From Watersipora subatra (lineage: Eukaryota; Bryozoa; Gymnolaemata; Cheilostomatida; Watersiporidae): a stretch of 64,000 bases of DNA. The position numbers and the translations under genes are program-made. Of this stretch, positions 23,608 through 36,900 are shown piece by piece. The notes under the pieces were generated by a model, which did not search any database, was not told the origin of the DNA, and worked only from the letters and a program-made list of their open reading frames with translations. The DNA lies in contig NC_088714.1 in the NCBI RefSeq assembly GCF_963576615.1, forward strand, positions 65,108,667 through 65,172,666, written 5' to 3'. Position 1 is the first letter of the stretch. Each line of letters begins with the position of its first letter.

Positions 23608-24673
23608 CTCACGTCCCACGAGACTGTTGGAGTAATAGTCTGGTCTACCACAATAACTGGCAATTATAAAGCACAAAACACCAAACTAAGTATTGTTTTT
23701 TCTTTCATTGATCAGCAAAATTAGGAGCAGAATGTACAACTCTATGTGTAAGACAGTGAGCTTGTTACAATCTAAAATTCTAAAAGCTATTTCTAAAACA
23801 GTCTGAAACAATTACTGCTAAGTTTATATAGAAAAGTTTTTTATATTAATGATCACTTTTATTCAAAAGTAGAACCTTAGCAACTCATAGCATCTTAGCC
23901 TTAGCACCTTAGCCCACTCATTCAGATGTGTGTAATATGAGACCTCAAGAGCAATGAGCCATGGTTTTGTGGAGTCACACAAACAGAGGCAAATCTGGTG
24001 TATGAGAACCAGATTATTATAGATTCTGGCTTTGAGCTCAATAGAAGCTGATTTGTTTGCATAAATACGTATTATAAATTAATATGTCCTACAATAAGTT
24101 TTACTCCAAAAGCGAGTGACAAAGTCGTTGCCGACACACTCAGCAGGTGCCTTTGTTGACCAGCTATGGACCTTGTCAATAGAAAACAAGTCTATCATTG
24201 AAAGGGTTTTAATTAAACATGTACTAAACCATTGAGGGATATCACAGTAACTTGCTTGAAAGACTCAACAGAGTAAATGTTGGCTTTTTTGATCACATCA
24301 AATGCACTGAAAGAAATATTGCATGACTTCTAAATTCCACAATGACAAAAATATATTTTAAAAAGCAAATTTAAAACTTAAAAAAAGAAATCTGCATAAT
24401 GTGCATTTAATACTTTTGTATGAAAACAAAACTTACTAAATACATCGTTTGAACAAGTTCTTGCAAGACATTTCAGTTGTCTTCACAGATCCAAAAATGT
24501 AATCTTAAGTAAGAACTGACAACTCTTAAAATTAGTGTGAGTTGACTAAATAGTTGTTTCATTGTTGTAGTATTGGAACTAGGCAGCGAGTTAGAAATAA
24601 AATCACTGTCATAAATAGTTCTACACTCATTCTAAGCCGATAGTATCTAGAAACCATGATCTCATGATGATTT

Positions 24674-24909
24674 CTATCGTGAGATTGAGAGGGCGTCTAG
24701 GGTGAGATTGAGAGCTCCGCAAGGCTCGATCAGGCTTGCCTTACGACCAAGGCAAATGGCAGAAGAGGATGCTGCCGAGAGGTAAGCTGGCAGGACAGCG
24801 ACATGAGAAGTGTTGATGTCTGTAATGTATGGATATCGGTTTATGTTGGCAGGGCTGCCGGAGAGAGTTGGTTTCGATGTTGGAATGTTTGTGACCATTC
24901 TTGAGGTTG
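24674..24909 (-). CDS. bcl11: BCL11-like terminal coding exon
   Basis: The acceptor tattctgcag precedes CAACCTCAAG. The exon enters in phase 1 from the exon at 27999-28171 and runs 77 codons to TAG, ending [14 protein letters not shown]. It has no zinc finger and is rich in Ser, Ala and Leu. I do not recognise this tail from vertebrate BCL11, so it rests on splice signals and open phase only. The nearest AATAAA on this strand is about 0.8 kb downstream (23858-23863). Confidence 0.6.
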
Positions 24910-27900
24910 CTGCAGAATACACAATTGCTGTATTTTATTATGTGCGCAATTTCTAACCTTTTTATAAGGTTAAAAATACTATGCTGATTGACCAGCCTGT
25001 TTGGCAGCTCACATCATAAAACATTCCACCCATACTTTTGCTATTTTACCATCCATATCGGTAAAGGTTTTTGATATAAATTTTTAGAAGTTCTGCTTAG
25101 CTGTAGAAATTTTCAAGTTCTGAAAAACAAGATCAGTCTACTAATAAAACTACTAAACTACTACATGATGCCTTTAATTCTCATCTGCTGAAATAACTAC
25201 TGAAATCTTATAAAACTCAAGGTGAGTTTACACCAGGATGAATTGTCTGAGTTGTGTTCCCGCTGAGAGAGTTGAAGTTGGAATAGTTTCTAGTCTGTTT
25301 ATGATTTGAAATGTTTTTGCAAAGACTTTACACCAAACTAACTTAAACTCTGGCTATGCAAAATTAGTCACCAATTTTGTCACCAATATGTCACCAAAGT
25401 CATCTTTTTTAACCAATGAGAAATTAACTATTAACTTTGCAAGATATGATTGGTCAATCCCATGTTGTACCTCATCAATGATGGCCACCAAAAACGAACA
25501 AACATAATATGCAGCATGTTAATGACCTTGTGTCGCGCCTAGGACAACACCATTTTTACAATAGTTTTTCATTCTACACCAAACCGACTTTGTCTGTCTG
25601 TTTGTCTATGAGGAAACAACTCCGATAAATTCTCCTGGTGTAAATGCGCCTTAAAAACTAGAGGCTAAATTAAAATGCTTAAACACGAGAGAACAATTAC
25701 TAATAAAATGTTTAGCTCATCAGACTAGCTGCAGGTGCTTTGTTTCCACTCACTAAAACAAGAAGTAAAATTTAGATGCTATGACCAATGAAATCTTTAG
25801 GGAATGTTGCAACAAGTTACCAAGTTGCACAACACTACAAAACTGGATTTTATGGTGTCATCATTGTTTGCTCTACATAAAGTTATTTCCATCTGTTTTC
25901 TATGCGCTTCCAGGGAAGCGCATAGAAAACAAGCCACAGACAAGGTTGAGTCAGCTTTCCAAGTTGTGCTGATTTTTACAGAGCTAACTCGTTTATTAGC
26001 TCAGATGAGCATTTAGTTTCTTTATCTATTTGTTTGTAGAGCTTTTCTCTTTCCTCTTTTCTCTATTTATCCTATTTATTTATTTATTCTTTTTTTCTCT
26101 TTTCTTTCTGTATTTAACTGTTTTCCTTTTTACAGTAGAGTCATTATTTTTTTGCGATCAGGTGAAAAACTAGACTGTTTGTTTTTGACAAGTGAAGCAG
26201 GTGGCTTATGAAAGTTTGGCATTACTCAATGTAATGTAATTGAAAAGATCTACCACAAATATGTAAAGAAAGGCACGATGTAAACAGCTAGTAAGACATG
26301 CGCAAGCATCATTAGCCTGCACTGTATTTAGTTGATGATACTGTACTAACTCAGCTATCGCTGTGAAAGTCACAGTTGGTTGCGCTAGCAACGGTGCCAT
26401 TGCAGGAGCTAATTTTTGGAATGTATTAACCAGCTGTGATAAGTAGAAAATGTCTTACACCAGCAACTTAATACTGGTACATGCTATCCACCAATATGGC
26501 CTTCAGTTTTTAGCACAAACAAAAATATTTTTTTCGTATATCATGAACATTTCACTTCATATTTTTAAGTGAGTTGAGCTCAGTTTTCATTGACTAGTAA
26601 GAGCAGGTGATAGTTGTCTCTTATGGACTAGTGTTATCAGGTGATAGTTGTCACTCTTGAACTAGTAAGAGTAAGAAAATGAAGACTTAGCATTACTTAT
26701 GCTTGTATACTTGGCTGAGTAGATAGTAGACTTTAAGATTATAATAATACAGGCTCACTATAATATACTACAATAATTAGTAGTAGTTGTATAACCTATT
26801 TTAGACTCTAGTAAACTTTAATAATAATAGTTCAAAGTTTGCATTGCTTTGCCCAACTGAAAAATGGTTATACATATAAATAGTTTCATGGGAAGATTAC
26901 TTCTGATCAAAATATGCATGATTGTTTTGTGAGCTTACTAATGTGTAGACTTTGCCTCTGTCACGTCTTCTTATCTGATTTTGTGAATGTAAAAAAGTTA
27001 AACCACAAGCTACATAATTAGGAAAGATTTTTAACTAGTAGGCTTACTTAGTAGGCTCTCTAATTTACATTCCACGCTAAAGAGAATAAAAAGTTTTTTG
27101 GTGGCTGATTAAGTACTCTAAAACTGTGTCACCTGTTAAAACTGCTTGTACTTATTTTTTAGATCAATGAGAAAAGATCCTCAAGTCTGTTTAAAGTAGT
27201 TAAATAGAGGATGCTTTAACACACAATATCTTAAATGAACTGTGTTTGTGTCTGTCTAGACCATCTACTCGTCAGCAATTTTGCAGTGTATAATAGTTAT
27301 TAAGCACAGCACTGCAGCAGATAAGACTTGCGGAGGTTGCTTAAGGTCTTATTGTTGCTATGGCAATGTATAAAATGATTCTGACTGCTAAGTACAGTGT
27401 GATTAAATGACTAAAAGCTGGTTCACATTATATCACCGTATCTCGGCTATCACCGTATCAGTGATAATAATGGTCACACTATCATAAACCTGTCTGCATT
27501 TGAATCAGCGAATACTCCGAGACGTAGTGCACTTCTTTTTCTTTTTAATTTTTTTCGAAGGAACTATATTGTTTTCACATGCTCGAATACAATACTAGCC
27601 TCGCAGAAATTATCCTAAACAGAAATAAATCATACTAACCACAACAGCGAATCACCATCCACGAAATAGTGCACATTGTACGGCTGTCGTTGATGCTTAG
27701 CGAACTGTTGGGAAAGTTTGACAGCTGCAAACTTTCCCAACGTGTCCGCGTTGCTTTGTCGATGCCATCGGTTTCCTGTGCACATAATCGAGGATGACTG
27801 CCAAAAAGACAATACGGCATATTACAATATATTGTGAACCAGCTTTAAGTGCGTGCCGAGCTATTTACTTCCCTTACAAGGTACCTTTAGCTTAAAGCAG

Positions 27901-30900
27901 GCAGGCTCAGCTTAATCCATTCTACAACCTGAAAACCTAATATGCAACCAGCAGTGCATATAGAAAATATTGTGGATTTGAAGGCACCAAACACTTACCA
28001 TCAGATAAGGTTGCCATATGGCTCTGCTCTTGTACAGCGTTTACACTGATGGAAAGATGACGAGGACCAAGTTGTGAGTCATGACTTCCTGTTTTGAGGT
28101 GGGAGCGTCTTGCTGTATTCAGTTTGTCTAGCTTTTGTTTTACACAGCCTCTCATGTGTTTCTCCATCGTCCTAAAACACGAAGAATTATTAGTTTAATT
28201 CTTAAAAGAATTTGGTCGCGTATCATGAGTATCTCTCAACCAAAAACCTTCATCTTAAAAAGCTCTGGCTGATTGAAATTTTCAGTGGGCCCCAAGGCTT
28301 CAGCAGGTTTGACAGATTACCAAAATAGGGTAATGTTTCTATGCTCAAAGGAGACGGAGACCAGAGTTGATGACAGTTGTTATTTGGGGCAACTAAGAGT
28401 TCCCTGTGTGACAAGAGTAGTTTTTTGAAAGATCCCTCTGTGCAAGAACAAAATGTGGAAAGACCCAGAGCTCTATAGTTTATAAACAGTCTAGCTACTA
28501 ATGTACAGTTGAATATTTCTTTTTTCCAATTGTATTCCGCTGCAAGAGTAAATTATTAGCAATTTCATACATCTTACTTTCATAAAGATTTATCATCAAC
28601 AACTATTACTTTTATTATATTTTAGTGATACCATTTACTGCTAAAAAGTTGAATAACTCGGCTCAAAATCTGATCATAAAACTAGAAAAGATTTCATTCT
28701 TGAATAATTGAGAAAAAGACTGACATAAATTTCCTTGTCTGGTTCAGCACAAAACATCAGCATTTTAGTCCACTTGTGAGGAATAGCAACGCTTCCTGAG
28801 ATTATATTTATGTATAGAAATCAGTCTAAAGCTAGCTGACTCCCGACACATGATCTTTATTATGTGAATAGTTTTGTTACAAGTTGGATGGACAACTCCT
28901 GTCATCCGCGTGGGATGCCCTAGGTATGATTTTATTAACTTTGTGGATTTGCTGAGATCTGATGTTTGGGACACAACCAACCCTCTTTTCATTTACATTG
29001 GACACGTAGAACAAGTTTCTAAATAGAGATCAACTAGACCTACTATAGTGAAGCAAAGAAAAGAGAGGGCAAAGGTCAAACTCCAAAGGCAGATCAAGGT
29101 AGAAAGCTCATGCCAGCACAGCACAGTACCAGAATTAGTTTTTTTAACAACAAATTTTTTTTATTTCACTTACATTTATTTATTTATTTTTTATTATTTA
29201 TTTATTTTTTTATTTATTTTATTTTTATAGTTTTTGTAACAATAAACTGAAAGTGTCACATCAGAATATCTGCTTATGAGAATATAACTGCTGCAGTCGG
29301 ATGTTTTAAGAGTTCCTAATCATATCTTAACCTTTATGAACTTGTAGCTTTATGACATATAAAATAAAAACAATAAATAACTACATGTTACAAATACAAC
29401 TTTGAATAGTCTGAGGTTTTATGCAAAACTATAACATAGTACTAATTTTTGGAAACATTCATAAAAAATAACCTTATTCAAATGCATCTCAACATAAAAC
29501 ATGTTAGAGTTGCTTCGATTTTGGTATCGGAATTGATATTGGTGGCGATATGGGTGTTAAGTATCTGAATCGGTATCGGCCAAACTTTTTTTGAAAAATC
29601 TGAAACTTCAGATACTTTTCACAGATCAGCTATTTAGCAGAAAACAGTATTTTAGCCTGCTACACTAATGAAAATCGTCAGCTGCGACTTTCACCTAATG
29701 AATTTCGGGCCTGCCACACAATTTATTTCATATCTATTGCTTGCTCAAAATCAACACAGCTGAGGAACTTTTTTGCTTTAGTTAAGAGGTAATCACTAAG
29801 TGTGATATTTCCCAATTACAGTGATAAGATCTATTGCAGCCAATCACGAACAAGATAGCAAAGATGAGAAACAAGAATGTCATGTAATATTTCTATTTAC
29901 TAGCATTACGAATGTAATTTAAGCAGTCGATGCATAAAGTTATCTATCACTCTTTTGATCCTGACGATACAATGTATCGTTTGTATCGTACAAAATACGG
30001 TAACCCTGGTGGCTTATCAGTATTTGGCCTGTCCTCCATCATCTGTAGCAAGTGAGTCCCTCTTCAAAACGACTGGCTATATTGATAGTGGTAGAAGAAA
30101 GAGGCTTCTTACTGAGAGAATTTAATCACTAACGGTAATTAAAAGAAACATTGAATTGCTCTAAACTTGTACAGGCGCAACAGTCCGTTCAGCAACAAAA
30201 GAGAGACTTCATTATCACAGGTAGAGAGAGCTGTACCATTAACAGTAATTACCTTTATTAATTATGAATTACAAGAAAGATTGACTGTTTTGTTACTACA
30301 TGCACGTTATGTCAGTATGTGAGTATATATAATTTTTTTCCATAAATACAAATAAATACATTAATATTCATATTTTCTTTGCATCATATTTGCATAAGAA
30401 AATGGACAATTATCTATGCAACACAAAAGATCTGAATCGGCATCTAAATCAGATTATTTTTCAATAAGAATTGGTATATCGAATCGGTATCTGAATAGGC
30501 TGGTGATTTTGGAATCGGAGCATCTCTAATAGGCCTGCATGTAGTTTAGTGTTCTCAGTGTTTGCCTTGCTACCATTTCGTTTTTTATTAAATTCTTATT
30601 ATAGCAATAGGATTATAATAAAGTAATACTTTAATTGTTATAATAGGCTATAGCAATTAAAGTATAGCATGCCACTTGATTTGAGCTTCATTTGAGCAGA
30701 ACCTTCAGATCTAGAGGCAGCGAACCTAACCATTAAGCTACACAGAATACAAGGGGTTCATTGGGCAAATATTCATTACATTGGTTAAGATACCCACGCG
30801 TAAAGCACCTGCTTGGGGTTAATAACTAGCACTGCTGAACATTACGCGTAATGATTGCTGGCCCAAAATGTTTTAGTGATGACTTTAGTAAAGATCTAGC

Positions 30901-33900
30901 TTTCCAGGTAAGTTACTCAAATTCATTAGGTAATTATTCTATTACCCGTGCAACGCCGGACATTCAGCTAGTCTTCACTATAGTTGAGCAATGACCTTCT
31001 GAAAGCATGGAAGATGAGGCTATATAGTTGATCAACTCTGTCTTACTTGGTCATCAAAAACAAACACCCTGTACACAGTGCAATTGTACGCACCAACGTA
31101 ACATCCTTATTTTCAATGACCTTATGATACAATTACATAGATCCACTTAAACTGGCAGGACGTCTATGCTTTCTCCCAAATTCTCTTCAGTTCAGCCAAA
31201 CTACGAAATAGTTATGTTTAAAAAGTGCGATACCAAAAACACTATAGCAAGTCTTATTTGTATTTTTAGTAAAACTGTATCACTTTAATAAAACCTGCGA
31301 ATTGGCGGTCAAAACAATAATATGTTCAAAGAAACATTTTTGTATTATTTTGGTTAAATTAATTCACAAAGCTGAAAACAGTAGTTATACACAGCTTCAC
31401 ATGAACATGACAAGGCAAGTAGACATGAGTAGCCTGCTACAACTTGTGACAAGTTGTGCCTGTCTCTGACAGCCTTCATTGATCCTCTGCATTATTCTTG
31501 TGATCACAGTACAAATATTATCACTGCACCTCATTGTAAGCTAGCCGGTTATTCAGCCATTGGTTTGGATGATTACATAACAACAATGTTTATTCAATAT
31601 AAACTCCCAAGTTAAAACTAAAATGTTGGCTAAATTGGTTAGTATTTCATCACACTGTATCACAATGTTTTCATGACGCAAATGATACACATTTGCATTT
31701 GCTGGCATGTTGAGATAATGTGCCCGCAAATGGTTCAAGGGACATTCGTATGACGCGGACTAACACAAGCACTTTATTAAAAACTATAAGGATTTCTATG
31801 CCATATATCATAGCGGCCCATTTAGAACTGCTCAAATCAAAATAAAAATGACTAAAATGTGAAAAATGTTTAAAATTGAATAGCTTGGGCTGCTTTTTTT
31901 GGCGAATCATCTGCAAGTGCCGTTTTCATCATTCGCAAACATGAAACATTCAATAAAGATTTGCGAGTACCAAAATTCGCTTGACTTGGGAATTTTTGCC
32001 ATCTCCATCTTGCGGATGATTTGTACATTGACACAAACTTGTGGATTAACCTCATCATGTAAACATAGTGTATATCTTAGCATGGGCATGGTTAGGAGTT
32101 ATCTTAGCATGGGCATGGCTAGGAGTTATTTTAGCATGGGCATGGTTAGGAGTTATCTTAGCATGGGCATGGCTAGGAGTTATCTTAGCATGGGATGGTT
32201 AGGAGTTATCTTAGCATGGGCATGGTTGAGAGTCATCTAAGCATGGGCATGGTTAGGAGTTATCTTAGCATGGGCATGGTTAAGAGTTATCTTAGCATGG
32301 GCATAGTTAGGAGTTATCTTAGCATGGGCATGGTTAGGAGTTATCTTAGCATGGGCATGGTTGAGAGTCATCTAAGCATGGGCATGGTTAGGAGTTATCT
32401 TAGCATGGGCATGGTTAAGAGTTATCTTAGCATGGGCATAGTTAGGAGTTATCTTAGCATGGGCATGGTTAAGAGTTACCTTAGCATGGGCATAGTTAAG
32501 AGTTATCTTAGCATGGGCATGGTTAGGAGCGCAGCTAGAGAAAAAGGTAGTATAACCACTTGAAACTATGTGTATTATGTTTGCTGGCCTTAGATATATG
32601 AAAGACACACCGTCAGTATTGAAACCATAGAGATAAAACTTTTAAGAGAGTTTGTAACCTCCAAGAGAGGACAAATCCAAGTATACACGCTCTGTTACTG
32701 TGGTTTTATAAAGAATTTAAGTTGCTGAATTGAATCCTGCAGCCCAGCTCCGGCAACATGCAGATCTTTATAAAGTAGAGTTGGCACTTCATACTTTAAC
32801 AAATCTGTAATTCTTAACTCATTTTAAAACATTAAGTTGTATGGTTCAAGTTTAGGGAGATGTGTGTATGGGATGAACATCTATTCTTATTTTAAAATCA
32901 TACAATGAATGTCTGGTCTACACTAAATCAATGCCCATGCCTCATACAAACAAGAACCATGAACTTCTTTCTTTAACAAAATGCACAAAATTTCTGATTA
33001 AATTTTTGAAAAACCTTTCAAGTTGTTCAGCGAACTAAGAACAAAGTAGTATAGACTAGGGGTTCACAGCCAGGTAGAATTCCCACGAGGTAATTTTTAT
33101 TATACTGGTGAGGAACAGAGAGGTGTCTGAATTTTTAAATTTTTAATTTATAGCCAGCAGTTCTGTATGAGTTTGGGTTCCTTCCTTCAACATTATGGTT
33201 TTATATATAACCCTAGTGGCTAATCATTAGCTACTAGTCAAAACCTAGATAGGCCTATATGTGAACTCCTCCATCTGGATGTCGATTGGATAATAAGTTA
33301 ATTTAGTCATAAAGCAATTCACCGCGATGCCAAAGGTCATGTGTTTTTGTGTGTTGTGTACGTGTTGTATAAAGATTAATATTATGCTGTTATATGTTTA
33401 GATGTCTACTATATAAACGGCAATTGTTGTCTGTCTATCTGTCTGTCCGCCTTATAGAGTACCGTACTTTTCGGACTATTAGCCGCTACTAGGTATTTAG
33501 GGTGCATTAACGGGAATCTCCGGTTAGTGCGTCTCTATACATACCTAACCTATTCATCGTTTTTACACAAAAACCACGTGATCTCTGGTTAGCGCGCCTC
33601 TTTACGGTGCCCAACGACACTGGTGCGTTTGAAACAGCAAAGTTGTTGCCGTGTTAAAAAGTGCCATCCTGAGTTCTGCGGCCTATACAAAGATGCCTAT
33701 ACAGCTATACAAATGTACTACTCATTAAATAAATTAATGAGTAGTAGTTTACATGCAATTAATATTTACTGCCAATGTGTACAGAGAAGGTCATGTAAGC
33801 GTTTGTTTCTTGCGGTCACTGGAAAAAACGCACTTCTCACCTACTAAATTTCCACATCAAAAAGATAAGTACTTTTTATTCAATGTTGTATTGTCTATGA

Positions 33901-36900
33901 ATTGCCACACTTCCAATACATAACCCTTTCACTTGCGTCCATGTACAAATTTAGCTATCGGCCTACTGCCAGCCATTTTGCCGATATTGCTTTATGAAAT
34001 TTTTTTCAATTTGAAACTCCATCTAGAACATTTGTTTTGGTTATATCGTAGATTTTGCCAACATTTTAACAAGCACTGCTATGCAAAAAATTAATTGTAT
34101 CTATACTTTGTGCATAGCCTCACATACTAAAGCGACGTGAGGCTACGAAGCTAAAACGATCCTCTACAATGTTCCTTATTCTTACAAAACCAATACTTTC
34201 ACCACCATCAGAGTCAGTGCTGCTATTGCTGTTTTAATTATCTGTAAAATCAGAAAAAATCTAAATCTGAATCGGCTATAATGTCATCAACATAAGTGAT
34301 TGTTTTCTAACTGGGTGGCGTTCTCAAAACTTACACAAAAATGGTTGTTTTTAAGTTGGAAATTCTCAAACAAAGGTTTAAAATTAAATTTTAGGCTAAG
34401 TTTATAGAGAAATCTTTGGACAACACTGTCACTACCATAAAAGTCTTAAAGATCATTGGTTATGTTATCAACGAATAATAAAATTCAATTACTAGCAATT
34501 GCTGGGAAAGTCGCAAAAATGTGTCTACGGCGGTCAGCCATAGAAAACGCATAAATGAGTCTACATCAGTGAAAGGGTTGAAAATGTTGAATTTGCCACT
34601 GTTTGTGATAGTAAACATGTTCATTTCTTTCCGCAGCTGAGTTACTGTTACTTTTTTTCCAGCTACGAGTACTACAGAACTACAGCTACTACAAAACACA
34701 TGGGCACTCCGAGCATTGCGATAGGCGATGGTGAGAAGAAAGCGAGCAGTGTATATTACAAAAAAGCACACCATCTCATTCACTTTTAAACTTCGGCATT
34801 GTACTGCTTTACGCTTGAAGCAGTACAATGCCTCCCAAAAAGCCTACTGTCCAAATGCAAGAACAGATTGATTCCTGTAGAGAAAGAGACCAAATTCGCA
34901 AAGCAGCAGCTAGACGAGCAGAAACTGCAGAGCAAACACAGCTACGCCCACAATGAAACAGAACTGCTACTGCAGCTGTTAGAAGTGCCGAAACTGCAGA
35001 GCAAACATAGCTACGCCTACAACGAAACAGAATAGCAGCTGCTAGAAGAGCAGAAACCGCTGAACAAACACAGCTACATCGAGAGCAGGCCAGAATAGAT
35101 TCTGCCGCTGCTAGAAGTGCAGAAACTGCTGAGCCGACCCAGCAGTGACTCAAACGGCTCAGAGCAGCCGCTACAGCGGCCAGGCGTGCAGAAACCTCCG
35201 AGCAGATGCAGCAGCAACATGAACATGATGCACTAGCTACAACAGCTGCGCGGCGAGCTGAATTTTCAGAGCAGATGACACGGCGACAACAGCAAGATGC
35301 ACTAACTACAGCAGCTGCTACCAGGCGCCGTGTATGGGCAGAAAACTTCGCACTTGACTACAGTCCTGCAACACAGTAAAGGGCCAAATTTTTTTATGGG
35401 ACGAATGTCCAAAAATGCCCCAGATGTAATGCTTTACGTTGGAAAGGCGAGAGGCCATATATGTAGTTTATATAGTAGATTTTATTGATAATAAATTTTA
35501 TCAACAACCGCATTACTGCTGCACAGTTGGTATATACCATGTCAAAACACAGGCTATAGACGAAGAACTGGTGAATCATGATTAGTGTTTCAAGCACGTA
35601 GAAGTCTCAATTCAATAAATGCTGGCGATAGCTTAGCAGTGTAATAGCAAAATATTTTCTAGAATTTCTTAAAATATGTAAAACTTTTCAATACTGCCAG
35701 TTTGAAGAACTTCAGTTTGCCTAGCAATGTCAATTTCATAATCAGTTCTGTGTACAAAATTAGGAAACTCCGATTTGAGTGGTTCGAGACTGATGCATTG
35801 TAGACTAGCTGTAAAACACATTGCATATTTCCATTGTTCTCTCCAACATTATTGACATGTACGACTGCATATGTGTATGCAGTCTGATCAGCACAAAAAT
35901 TTCAGTAGATTGAATATTTGGAGTTGTTTAACAGTATGAAAGACAACTCTCAATAAAACTATTGCTTCACGTAAATCTGTTCCCGAACACGGGTAATGCA
36001 GCTAGTGCACAATAAAATGGGGTTATAATTTTTATTGGTTGTTTTAGTCATGGGGTTTAAAGAACATGGGTGAATCAAATTTCTGAAAACACTTAGGGAA
36101 ACTGAGTAAAAAAGGTTAAGAACCCTTGGTATAGAAAGAGTATAACCTACTTGTAGACCTACATGCAAGTCATTTCATGTTAAAGCAAAGCTAAAGTCAC
36201 TTACGAAGAGTTTAAAAAAGTCGCCAGGCATATTCTGCATCGGTGTGACCCTCCATGAGTCTTCTTATGCCTTGTCAGTTTGCTAGACTGAGCACACGCA
36301 TACGGGCACTCATCACACTGAAATGGTTTTTCTCCTGTGTGACTTCTTCTGTGCACTTTTAGGTTACTTTTGTTGGTAAAGGTCTGAAACAACCGTTGAA
36401 AACTTGTGGCCTGTGTTCTATGATGACATCCGAGGAGTAGCGTCCTTACCACCCTCTCAGTAAGTGGATATAGAACTTTAAACAAAGAACAACTACAGAT
36501 ACTGATCTGATTTTCACAACCTTGAACTCTGTGATAGATGTCTAGTTTTTTCAATAGGTACCCATTAGCGTTGCTTCTTTTCAAAGTTAGTGAAAATGTA
36601 TTTTGATCTCCTTGGTCAACTCTTGTTATTCAAAGGAATGTTTCACATAATTGCAATATACTATATATTTGTAAATGCACTTCCAGAGACAGCAATGCAG
36701 CTGGCCTTCCATACCAAAGATGCTTTTTAAGCACATCAGAAGAATGTGTAGCATACATGTATAATAAATGTATTAATATATATCATAAAGTAAGTGTAAT
36801 AATATTATATTACAAGGTTTATAATTTACCTTTTGGCAACTTCAACAGTATTACCAATAAAGTGTTTAAGCTGATCTGTACTACAATAACATAACGTACA

